NCBI RefSeq assembly: GCF_033439725.1 | Contig: NW_026944383.1 | Coordinates: 5,642,001-5,706,000, forward strand | Reading direction: 5' to 3' | DNA length: 64,000 nucleotides | From: Neurospora tetraspora | Lineage: Eukaryota; Ascomycota; Sordariomycetes; Sordariales; Sordariaceae | Shown: piece after piece, positions 22,615 to 32,388 of the stretch | Layout of the letters: the number at the start of each line of letters is the position of its first letter | Numbering within the stretch: the first letter of the stretch is position 1 | Notes under the pieces: model-generated | Told to the model about the DNA's origin: nothing | Database searches by the model: none | Seen by the model: the letters and a program-made list of their open reading frames with translations, nothing else | Position numbers and translations under genes: made by a program

Positions 22615-24197
22615 TCAGTCATCGGTCTCGAGAACTCCTCTCGCAGGCTTCCATTCAAAGTGATGGTTACCCGTTACCGGTTTACCCGGCTGGGCCGTTT
22701 TCTGGTCGAACATGTGAGCTCCGAAGTAGCCCAACTCGGCCTCCTGGAACTGGGTGGGTAGCTCAGTCGACCCCGAGTACTTGTAGTACTCTAAACTGGT
22801 ATCCAGCGCTCCAGGATGCAAATCAAACTCGATAGCCTTCAGTACAACCCTCTTGAGCGACGGGTACGTCTTTGGGAGCTCGCCAGCAATCATTTAGTGT
22901 CCAATGAGATCGTCGTTGTCGTGCTCCCTCGATCGATACACGGTCTCGAGCAGATCGACAATCCCATCACTCTGGATGATGCATCCCTTGCGCCAAAGTT
23001 GCAGTACATCGGCGAAGTCGAGCTTCCAGTCGTTCTCTTCGTTGGCCTTGGAGAGGACGTGCAGCCCCTGGATAGAACACATGAGGAAGGAGGCATAGGC
23101 GGCGTTGGACTGGTCCTCATGGAACTTGTCCTTATCGAAATCGTCGATTCGAGCCGGCTTTACGCCCTTCCCTTCCAGGGCCTGCTTGACCGTCTGTCTC
23201 CGTGCCGCATCTGCCGAAGCGACTCTGGGCAGATGTCAAGTAACACTGCAATGGTTGGATCTGGCACATGGAGTCTGGTGCCTTCCTGGACCGACCACGT
23301 CCCCGTGCCCTTGGAGTTGTTCACAACTTGGACGACCTTGTCACGTACATTGGGGAGTACGTAGTTGCCCTTCTCATCCTTGGTTCGACAGATATCGGCA
23401 CAGATGTTGCTCAAGAATTTGTCCCTCAACGGCTTCTGCTTATCACCGTTCCACTTCTCAAACACAGTACCAATTTCCTCGTAGTTCATGCCCAACCTGA
23501 TGTTCATGATAGCCCAGGCCTCACAGAGGGCAGTCATCATTCCGTGCTCGATGCCGTTGTGAATCATCTTGACGTAATTTCTGCATCCGCCAGGACCAAG
23601 CTTGGCTACACATGGCCGTCTCTTTGTGTCTTTGCATGCGATCTTTTGGAGAACGGGAACACCTTGTCGAGGGCCTCCTTGCTGCCACCAGGGGAGATAG
23701 AAGGACCATGCCGAGCAGACTGGTAGCCCCCAGAGACGCCCATGCCAATTCAATGGATCCCCTTTGGTTCAACGCGGGCCTGTCATCTCTTAGTGGCTTT
23801 TCAGTGCTCGTTGGAGGCGTCCAGGATGATGTCGCCTGGCTTGAGGTAGGGTTCGAGGGCATCGATGCTATCGTCAGCGGGGCCGCCATGGGGAATGCTG
23901 AACATAAAGACCTTTGGATTATTACCATCCTCCAGAACCTCACAGAGAGACTTGTGGTCGTCGTGGTACGGGATCTCGACCTCGTGCTTGCTTACTTTGG
24001 CGTGGGACTGGAGAGCTTCGACGTCCTGCTTGGAGGGGTCGTAGTAGTGCGTGTGAATGCCGTGCTCGGCGAACAGGAGCGAAATCATGCCGCCCATGCT
24101 TCCAGTTCCGATTATGCCAACCTGAACGCGCCATGATCTTTAGCTGGGCCGTATTATTCGAGTGTCTGGAGAGCATCCCTACCTTTTTGACGTCCAT
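22615..24197 (-). pseudogene. 6-phosphogluconate dehydrogenase-like gene, broken
   Basis: Remains of a decarboxylating 6-phosphogluconate dehydrogenase paralogue, about 490 codons. Exon 1 (24197-24183, MDVKK) joins, after a 61-nt intron, to VGIIGTGSMGG, the NADP-binding GxGxxG. The substrate signature IGMGVSGGYQSARHGPSISP, the catalytic KMIHNGIEHG and a C-terminal helical domain ending ...ARGVLETDD are all legible. The frame is broken. There is a TGA at 23801-23803 directly after SNEH, where the family has tryptophan. Two more TGA codons follow within about 50 nt. The frame shifts near 23.65 kb and again near 23.22 kb, and a TAA lies at 22894-22896. Base composition is otherwise normal, so this is recent decay and not heavy RIP. 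An alternative is unusual splicing, but no introns fit these breaks. The functional oxidative pentose phosphate gene must lie elsewhere. Confidence 0.85.
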
Positions 24198-24660
24198 TTT
24201 GGTCCAATGATGCCGGGGTTAGGGTCTCGTGTGGGGTCCATGGTGCTGGAGTGTTGTTCAGGGACGGTGTCGTTTGCAAGCGTCAAACGAATTTGTGTCG
24301 CGTGAAGCTGTTGGATGAAAGGCTGTATACCGTTTGTGTTTCTTTCAATGTCTCAGTTTCAATCTCTCTTCGTTTGATGCAAGAATCTTCCTTCTTCTTG
24401 CTGTTCTCGCTCTTGTGGGGGAAACGTTAATGTGGGGCAAATCGAACTGTCATTGTGGGACGAACCGCCTGGGGTGACAATCATTGACATCATCGATGGC
24501 CAGCAAGGTACCCGCTGCAGCAGTCCACCAGCACCACCAAAGAACACCAACAGCAACCCAAACAACCAAAACCAACAACAAAACAACAAAAAATCCTACA
24601 ATATTCCAATTAGCATCCTCACGTCAACCCCGAGTTCTAAGCCTAGTCACAGCAAGCACA

Positions 24661-25683
24661 ATGCCGTTCGCTCTCGCCTCCTGTTCCATTGGGCTTCCCA
24701 AACACACACTCCACCAAAAGATCGAAGCCATCCGCCACGCCGGCTTCGAAGGCATCGAGCTCTCCTTCCCCGACCTCCAATCCTACGCCAACCTGCATTT
24801 CGGTCGCGACATTGCCGACGACGACTACGACACCCTCTGCGAAGCCGGGCAAGCAGTTCGACAGCTCGTTGAGCGCCACAACCTCAAGATCTTCGTCCTA
24901 CAACCCTTCTCCAACTTTGAAGGATGGCCCGAGGGCAGCAAGAAGCGCGAGGACGCCTTTGCGCGTGCAAGAGGATGGATAAGAATCATGGAGGCCGTGG
25001 GGACGGATATGCTCCAGGTTGGCTCGTCTGATTCCGAGGGCATCGCTACCGATCCCGACCGAGTGGCAGCCGATCTTCGAGAGTTGGCGGATATGCTGGC
25101 CGAGAATGGATTCAAGCTTGCGTACGAGAACTGGTGCTGGTCCACGCACGCCCCAAAATGGTCGGATGTCTGGAACATTGTGCAAAAGGTGGACAGGCCC
25201 AACGTTGGACTGTGCCTTGATACGTTCCAGTCCGCTGGCGGGGAGTGGGGAGATCCTACGACGGAGTCTGGCAGGATCGAGACGCCAGCTATCACGGAGA
25301 TGGAGTTGTCGGTTAGATACAGAGCCAGCTTGAAGGAGTTGGCGGAGACGGTGCCGGCCGACAAGATCTTCTTTTTCCAGATCAGCGATGCGTACAAGGT
25401 TCAGCCGCCGCTGGATGACAAGCCTGATCCGGAGTCGGGGTTGCGGCCAAGGGGACGCTGGAGTCACGACTATCGCCCGCTTCCCTACGACGGTGGTTAC
25501 CTCCCTATCGAACAATTCGCAAAGGCGGTGCTGGACACGGGCTTCAACGGATGGTTCAGCGTGGAAGTATTTGACGGGAAGTTTGAGGAGAAGTTTGGCC
25601 AGGACTTGAACAAGTATGCTCAGAAGGCGATGGATTCTTGCAAGGAGTTACTATCGAAAGCAAAGGAAAAGGAGACGCAGTGA
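24661..25683 (+). CDS. Sugar phosphate isomerase/epimerase fold enzyme, 3-dehydroshikimate dehydratase-like
   Basis: A single-exon, 340-residue TIM-barrel protein of the xylose isomerase-like superfamily. It is closest in motif order to fungal 3-dehydroshikimate dehydratases (the QA-4/QutC type of quinate catabolism), which convert 3-dehydroshikimate to protocatechuate. Family metal ligands are in place: E156 (AYENWCWS), D187 (CLDTF), Q240 (FFFQISDAY) and E302 (SVEVFD). VDRPNVGLCLDTFQSAG and RPLPYDGGYLPI are also typical. The start at 24661 sits in good context (AGCACAATGCC). The frame is open upstream to 24484, but that part is a low-complexity Thr/Gln/Asn run and was left out. It is divergent from the broken 6PGDH-like gene across 463 bp. 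A role as a dehydratase is likely but not proven; sugar or inositol epimerases share this fold. Confidence 0.82.
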   Translation: MPFALASCSIGLPKHTLHQKIEAIRHAGFEGIELSFPDLQSYANLHFGRDIADDDYDTLCEAGQAVRQLVERHNLKIFVLQPFSNFEGWPEGSKKREDAFARARGWIRIMEAVGTDMLQVGSSDSEGIATDPDRVAADLRELADMLAENGFKLAYENWCWSTHAPKWSDVWNIVQKVDRPNVGLCLDTFQSAGGEWGDPTTESGRIETPAITEMELSVRYRASLKELAETVPADKIFFFQISDAYKVQPPLDDKPDPESGLRPRGRWSHDYRPLPYDGGYLPIEQFAKAVLDTGFNGWFSVEVFDGKFEEKFGQDLNKYAQKAMDSCKELLSKAKEKETQ

Positions 25684-26098
25684 ATGTCATGAAGACGACT
25701 ACGGCAACCTCCTAGTAGGTACCCTACAGCACACCGACAATTAAGCACAGCAAATTTTGTTAGCCATCATTCTATCTCCTTCATTGCCCTTTCTCGTATC
25801 GTTCTTTGCTTCGATTTCCTGGTCTAGCTGGCTTTTGCAGTGTTTATAAGGGATCTAACATCAACCGGTAGCAGCGGCATGTTGAAAGCGACGGTAGGCC
25901 GAATGTCAACAGTACCCTAACCCATGTTTTCGTGGGAAACCCCGGGTCCTTATGAGGTTCAAGCTTCCTTTTCACTGCGCTCAGTCCTTTCCTGAACCTT
26001 TTCCTTGGGAGCCTCGGTGCTGGCAGCGGACTCCTACTTCATCGTCCTCCCTCTCCCCCTCCTTTTCCTCATCCTTGTCCTCCTCCTCCGCCAACGTG

Positions 26099-27205
26099 TC
26101 ACTCCCAAGTAGGGGTATCGCTGTCATCTTCGTCAAACACATGACTAGCCTCTTCCACCCAGCCCCCCCACGCGCCACTCCAGGGCAATTCGTCCGTCAA
26201 CTTCTTCATCCTCAAGGGCTCCTTCCTCGAGATCTTCTTGGTTGAGATCTTCTCCCCCGAGAACTCCTCCACATATATATCCTCATCCGCGAACTTCAAC
26301 TCCTTCATGAACTCCTCAAACTCCCGCGCAAACTCAGGCTTCCTCTTCTCCTTCTTCTTCTCCTCCTCATGCGCCCGCACGCGTTCCTCGCAACGTTCCA
26401 TGGACCACTCCATCGTAGCCACCTTCTCCTCAAAGGAACGTAAGTGCGTGACCACGACCTCCATCATAAAGTGTATATCAACCATGAAATCCAGTTTCAT
26501 ACGTGAAAAATACTTGATGGCGGTGCGCATATCGTGACCCTCCTTCGCCAGCTCTTTGGCACGGTCGAACAGCCGCTTCCTCTCCAAACTGTGACTCTCG
26601 CCATTCTCCTTATAACCCTTCACCCACTCCTTACATCCCACGTGGAGCTGCGACAACTGGTTCATCGAGAGGTCGTCGATGTCCAAGGGATGGTCACAGC
26701 TGATAGGCCGGGAGCTGCCCTCCTTGGCAAGGCGCTCGCGTAGTTCGATGAAGCGCAGGTACGGAGACACGGTGCCCCAGCGGGGCCAGAGAGTGGCGGC
26801 TTGTTGGGAAAGGTAATGAGGGTTGGCCACTGTCAAGTCAAAATTGGTCAGGTACAACTGAGGTGAATACCGTGAAGCGCTTGCCTCATTTTATCTCGGG
26901 TCAAACTTACTTTGCGCCTCCCAAACGCCGATGCGGCCGGCTTCAACCAGTAGCTCAGCTTGCTGGTGGACGGGGTAGTTGCTACTGCCATCGATGATCT
27001 CATTGTACACGTCCTCCACCATCTTCTCGGGTCCATCGTAGATGCCCTTCTCCCTCAGGACCTCCTCAGTCTTCTCTTGCATTCTCTCGAGCCTGATCTT
27101 GGCGATGTCACGCAAGTGCTTGCGAATCTGCTGGCGCGAGGTAGTCACGCACGAGAAAATGCCATCCTTCTTGACCTCCATCTTGGTCTGTCTCTTCTTC
27201 GCCAC
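26099..27205 (-). CDS. Unrecognised charged, helical protein
   Basis: Two exons (27205-26911 and 26829-26099) give 341 residues. The intron is 26830-26910; this acceptor, preceded by a CTTGAC branch-like site, is the one that keeps frame, giving VWEAQ-MANPHYLSQQA. The protein is rich in Lys, Glu and Met. It has predicted long helices around 25-60 and 225-270 (RAHEEEKKKEKRKPEFAREF) and a short acidic C-terminal tail (DEDDSDTP). No signal peptide, membrane segment or known domain is visible. The start MAKKRQTKMEVKK is the first in-frame ATG. It may be a lineage-specific nuclear or cytosolic protein. Function is unknown. Confidence 0.65.
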
Positions 27206-27251
27206 GATTAGAGGGAAGTTTGTCTCCTGAAGTTGAGCTTGAGCTGCAGGC

Positions 27252-27489
27252 GCGCCCGATGAGAGCGCTTTTGTGGAGTGAGTGGTGGGGACTTCGTGAA
27301 AAGGAGGTGTTGGATTTGAGCGACGTTTGCCTACCTTAAAATCTTCGATGGCGCCTCCTCCTGAAGGTTAAATCTGAGCCGCGCCCGATGAGAGCAGCTT
27401 GTTGTGGAGTGAGTGCTAGGAACTTTTTTTTTTGAAAAGAAGGTGTTGGATTTCGAACGTCTGCCTACCTTGAAATCTTCGATGGCGCC
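27252..27489. repeat. Diverged tandem duplication, about 105-bp unit, period 129 bp
   Basis: Two direct copies (27252-27355 and 27381-27489) each begin GCGCCCGATGAGAGC and end CTTCGATGGCGCC, with intervening matches including GTGGAGTGAGTG and GGTGTTGGATTT. The copies differ by scattered substitutions and small indels. They lie just upstream of the unrecognised protein gene and may be part of its promoter. Confidence 0.85.
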
Positions 27490-28571
27490 GCGCCGCTCAA
27501 AGGTGAAGGGAGTTGTTGTGTTTAATGCAGGTCCCCAAGTGGGTGGATATTTGGGACTGTGAGATCGGAACTTGAAAACTTTGAGGTTGACTAGGTGGTG
27601 ACAGCTTCTTGAGTCCAGCCCACTCTAGGGGCAGGAAATCCGGGCCCTTGGTGCGCAGTATGAACCAAAAAGACGCGGTCGCGAATCGTTCAGTTCTCTC
27701 TGATGACCTTGGAGGAAGGTCGTACTGAAAGTGAGAGCTGGTAAAGAAGTCGCGAGGTGTTCTGATGGTCAAGAAGGAAGGACTGAGAAAAGGCGAATGT
27801 GGGGTGAGAGGTGTTGCTTCTCGGTGGGTGAAGGAGGGGAAGGAAGTGAAGGAAGGGAATTCTTGCTTGTGGTCGAGGTTTCTGGGTCAACCCAGGGCTG
27901 TGGATGGGGCAGGGCTTTCTGCCAGCTGTAAAGCAATGACGACGGGAGTGACAGCGGAAGGAAGGCAATGGAAGCAGGTAAAAGGGGGCTCGCTCTTGTC
28001 GACTCCCCACCCGGATACAGCGTATTGCGAGTTGCGGCTCGCTGCCTTGGGTGTATTATACCTGCCTGATTCAACATTCTCAAGTTCTCATACCCGTTGG
28101 CCACATCATGACATTTGACACCTTCTGGACACCGTCGTCAGCATTATGTCAACTCCCACTCATCAAAGACGAAGGTATTATGCCATCTGACGAGCTCCTA
28201 CTGCCTTTGAGACAAAATTAAATCGTCGCAACTTAGGGTTCGCGTTTGCATCTCTTCGCCTACAGGTGGGTGACTCTCCAACAAAGGTTTCAGACTGTAC
28301 CTACCTTAATAACCAGACCAGACGACAAGTATTGAGTACCTACTACATGCCATCCCTCAGCTTTGCAAAACAAAGACCCCCTGCCAAGGCTTCTCAAGAT
28401 CATTGGCGAGACCTATCTTGATCACTTCAAGCTTTCTATTTATATCCTTAGCCCAGCTAGCGACTGCCTCGTTTACATATGCCTTTGTCGCCAGAACGGA
28501 GACCGCTATTTACTGGGCTCTGACGCGTCTTTACTATGCGTCAGTGCCTGGCTCATAAGCTTTGAATGCTT
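27490..28571. other. Intergenic up to the first transposon, no gene seen
   Basis: Normal-composition DNA between the tandem duplication and the Mutator-like element. Overlapping frames on both strands near 27.7-28.1 kb lack any recognisable feature. The last 200 bp (28363-28571) may be degraded coding or transposon sequence, but I could not identify it. Confidence 0.45.
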
Positions 28572-28579
28572 TTCATGTA

Positions 28580-28645
28580 GAGCTTAACTTACCGCACCAC
28601 CCCTTTTGTCTTGCCACACCATATTTTGACTTGCCCGCACCATAT
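28580..28645 (+). repeat. MULE left terminal inverted repeat
   Basis: About 65 bp. It contains three related subrepeats, CTTACCGCACCA, CTTGCCACACCAT and CTTGCCCGCACCAT, spaced by about 22 bp, which look like transposase-binding sites. It keeps its CpA dinucleotides better than the interior does. Confidence 0.85.
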
Positions 28646-29775
28646 TTGCCCTATATAACAACCGATAACAGCTAACATATAAAACCCCACGTTTTATATA
28701 GTAAAACTAGCCCGTAAAATATTTCAAACATTCAATTGCATTAACGAAAAAACTTAGCGATTTTTTACATACGATATTTCCCACACAATTGAAGCCACGT
28801 TTCTACACAACAATAACACAACATCGCTACACACTCCAAACCGACTGCACAAAACCCCCCTAAATCGACCGCACTTAATCGAATAATTAATAATAAGGCG
28901 CTCGTATATTATATTTAATTATATTCAATTAGTTATATTTTTACAATATCTTCGCAATTATTTCGAATTTCCTCTATAGTTAACTTCTATACCGCTATTA
29001 CTAACGACCGTTCCCTTAATCCTTCCCTAAATGAATATAGTGACCGCGACTACGCCTCTAATCCCTCTCCTACCCTAAGTAAAAATCCTGTTAAAATTAT
29101 TAAAGCTAACGAAACTACCCTAAACGAACAATTAATATAAGCCATCGATCTAAACGATAAACTCTTTTCTATAAGCCTTATCCGAAGTGCAATAATATAA
29201 ATAGCTATCTATAATTTCGAATCTTATTATTGTATAAATACCCCGTACCTATAAAGACTTATTACTATTATTGTAACTCGAAGAAAAATATACGGTATTA
29301 CTTATTTAAAATTGTTATTAAATGCGTTAGCGACGATTTATTTACAATTATACTTACTAACTTCGAATATCGTAATTAACCTTCTACTCTTATAATAATT
29401 ATTTCTCCTTACTACTATTTAATAATTATAAACGAATAAAATAAATATATCTATAATTTCCTTACGTAGAAAGAGTTAACAATCCGTACTGTAAAGCAAT
29501 TTATAGAGCGGAAATATTTAAATCTTCTATTTAATACGAAGGATTATTCCAACCTACAATACCGCGCCCCCAAAGTATAGAAAGCTAACTATACTAATAT
29601 TTAAAACTTTATATAAATATTAAATAAAGAATAAAAATTCGGTTAAAAGGAGAAAATAGTTACCTACGCCGCAGTCGATATTTAAAAAGACGAGGATAAT
29701 AACAAAATATTTAATACCGTTTTTTAAGTCCTTATAAAATAATTTAAATTCTAAAAATAATTCCCTAACGTCTTA

Positions 29776-30060
29776 ATAATCGATACGACCTATAAAACTA
29801 ACTGCTTTTAGAAGCCGTTAAGTATAAAGGTTATTATAATTTCTATATATATAATTATCCTAATATTTTAATATCTAATTAATAACGAACAAAAGGAAAA
29901 GGGCTTTAAATAATACTTCGAATAGCTACAAGATATAATAAGGGATATAAAGATTAGGAAGCCTTATATTATTATTTTAAATAGCGACCCCCAATTTACC
30001 GCTACGCTAAATACCGCCTTCAATAGTATAAAGTACTAATGATATATATAATATTTTAAT
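29776..30060 (+). pseudogene. MULE transposase core fragment
   Basis: In one plus-strand frame the sequence reads IIDTTYKTNCF, then after a gap NNEQKEKGF, then IILNSDPQFTATLNTAFNSI. This order matches the MULE transposase domain, with its first catalytic Asp in DxTYKTN and a second Asp before the L-x2-A-x4-F stretch. TAA and TAG codons interrupt it where Gln or Trp would be expected, which is the usual result of RIP on a coding strand. Confidence 0.7.
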
Positions 30061-31975
30061 AATAATATTATTACTACTATTAAGAAATATTAAAAGGGAG
30101 AAAAGAAAGCGAAGGTAAAGAAGGGTAGTAATTAAAGGGGTAGGCGCGGCTCTTAAAGAGGGCGCGGCGGGTCCTAATCAGATTAATTATAATCAATTTA
30201 ATCGACCCAACCTTCTTCCTAACCTTCCTTTCAACCCCCTTAATCTACTTAGCCCCGGCAAAGCGATAATAATAATTTCGACCCAAATATTATAAATTTC
30301 GAGGTACTCTAGCGAGCGCATTAAAAAGTCCGTACGGTTATTAGAACGTAAGTTTAAATAGGTTCCCCCCCTACCTAGGTAGTATAAATAAAGACTACTT
30401 TCTTTATATACTAATAATATATAATATTTAGTAACGATCTATATAATTTTAAGAAGGCTAAACGCTTTATAGATACTAATTTTAAAAATACTTAACTAAA
30501 ATTATTCAAATATATTAACGACGAACTTATACCCTATAAGAAAGAGTAAATTAATTATTATACTAAAAGGCTCCCTAATTATAACTATAAAATAACTTCC
30601 TTAAATAAATCGACTAATACTAATATTAAAGTAAAGGGATTATTAATGTATACGGGCTTTAATAAAGTATATTATACAATTAAAATAATTATTAAAAAGC
30701 GGTATGATTCGTATAAGGAGGGTATTATTACCTCTAATTCCCGGGTTCGCCGCAATTACTTTAAAATCGACTAATTAAGTGATTACAAACTCCAAATTAC
30801 TAATTAGGGGTTAAATTTACTTATAAAGGAGTATAAAAAGGCTTTTAGCGCTATACGAACGGTAAGAAATCCCTACCCCCAAAATTTACTTACTTATAAT
30901 AATACTTGTACAATTTAATATTGGTTGCCTTACGTATACGAACTATTAAAACAGTACAATAAAGACTACCCTAAAAAAGCCCTAATTAATACCGCCGATT
31001 ACAATCCTTTCTAATATTTAGAAGAAGCTTTCAATAAAAAGGATCATTACCTTCGTATAGTATTTATAACGAAAGCAATTCCTAAAGGGCGCCTTAAGAA
31101 CCAATATGGTCCGTTTAGTAATAAGGCAATTATACTAAAGCCCGCTTCGTCTAATAGGAGAAATCCCTGTAATGCAATTCGAATTAGGAGAAGTAGCCGT
31201 ATATTTAGCGCTACGAGATATGATTATTCTCGAATCGAAATCTCTAAGCCCAATTTAGAAGCGTTGGATGAAATTAATAAAGAGGCTAATAAAGAAGCGG
31301 CGGCCAACGAACGAAAGGCGGCTAGCGATAAGGATTATATTATTATTAATAATGATACTTAACAGCCAAATTAAGCGCTAAAATATAAAAGGGGTAGACT
31401 TAGAGAATTAAGTAAGGGGAGGGAAGGTAAAGTTCTAATTCTAGCCGCTTCCTCTAACCGCTTAGTACGTATTTCCTACAAACGCCCTATTCTAAAGCTA
31501 TAGTTAGGCTTACCACTAAATTTACTGCTAAATTCTATTAATAAGGATAATGTTAAGAAGGAGTACCTTACTACTTTAAATTACACTATAGCAGAATAGA
31601 GGAAACGGGTAATAATTAAAAGGAAGGAAAAGGAGGTAGTAGATAAAGAGGAGAGGTAAATTTACCCGTTAAAAGATTACGTAGAGGACCCTAATCTACG
31701 TAGAGTATAGCTAGGCAATAATTGAAGAAATACCCTAATTATAGAATAAGAGGCTCAGTTGAGCCTTATAAAGCTGTATAGAGCCTTATAGAGCCGCAAT
31801 ACTACGTAAATATTATAAGAATATTATTCGTTTAATACTAGAAAATATCGCTAGATAACTTAGTGCACCCTGCTGACTTGGCGTACCCTTCTTAACTTAA
31901 TACACTATAATATTCAAAAATATTAAAAATACTAAAATTTCTATGTGAAAACGGCTTGTAATTATAACAGCTAAC

Positions 31976-32039
31976 ATATGGTACGGCAAGTTAAATATGG
32001 TGCGGCAAGATAAAAGGGATGGTGCGGTAAGTTAAGCTC
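31976..32039 (-). repeat. MULE right terminal inverted repeat
   Basis: The reverse complement matches the left end over about 65 bp, with small differences mostly of the C-to-T kind. The same threefold CTTGCCGCACCAT-type subrepeats are present. Confidence 0.85.
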
Positions 32040-32190
32040 TTTATATAACTATCCTAATAACATTCTTCTCTATAGGTTTCTATCTAATACATATGTGTTC
32101 CTAAGTGCTGTAACGGCCTTTTGGCCCTTAGCTAGAGAACATAATTTATACCAAGATGTCTCTACATTTGATCCCATCTTATAACTACCG

Positions 32191-32388
32191 TATTAAAGCC
32201 ATTACTATCTCTTAGCATTCTTAGTATAGGGTGGATATAATCTATACATACTTACCCTATATATAAGCTAGACTTCGTCTCCCTTTTTTACATTTGTCTT
32301 TCTTTCTCTTCAATTAATTAAAATATTCACCACTACTTTCGTCGTCTCTTATATTCATACGTAATTACCTCCTCAGTATAATTCAATA
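32191..32388 (+). repeat. Copia 5' LTR (198 bp)
   Basis: It aligns with the 3' LTR along its full length, sharing ACTTACCCTATATATAAGCT, an internal TATA-like region, and CTACTTTCGTCGTCTC. This copy has lost most TpG and CpA relative to the other. Confidence 0.85.

Larger units (their letters stand above)
28580..32039 (+). mobile_element. Mutator-like (MULE) DNA transposon, heavily RIP-mutated
   Basis: A 3.46 kb element bounded by inverted repeats that begin GAGCTTAACTTACCGCACCA at both ends. It is flanked by an 8-bp target duplication: TTCATGTA on the left (28572-28579) and TTTATATA on the right (32040-32047). The two differ only by C-to-T and G-to-A changes of the CpA type. Inside, on the plus strand near 29.78-30.06 kb, a MULE transposase core is readable: a DTTYKTN motif followed by a conserved aspartate strand. 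Fungal relatives are elements such as Hop, which also have long inverted repeats and 8-10 bp duplications. The interior is AT-rich, nearly free of CpA and TpG, and full of stop codons, so it makes no transposase. The family call rests on domain motif, repeat length and duplication length together. Confidence 0.8.

Noticed and set aside
24484-24660. Upstream extension of the dehydratase-like frame
   Set aside because: Thr/Asn/Gln low-complexity run; the ATG at 24661 has better context and begins the conserved fold.
1-28570. A secondary-metabolite or catabolic gene cluster
   Set aside because: Neighbouring genes belong to unrelated processes and no synthase, synthetase or cluster regulator is present.
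28363-28587. 74-codon frame ending in the MULE terminal repeat
   Set aside because: Its end depends on transposon sequence and no family is recognised; possibly older transposon debris.
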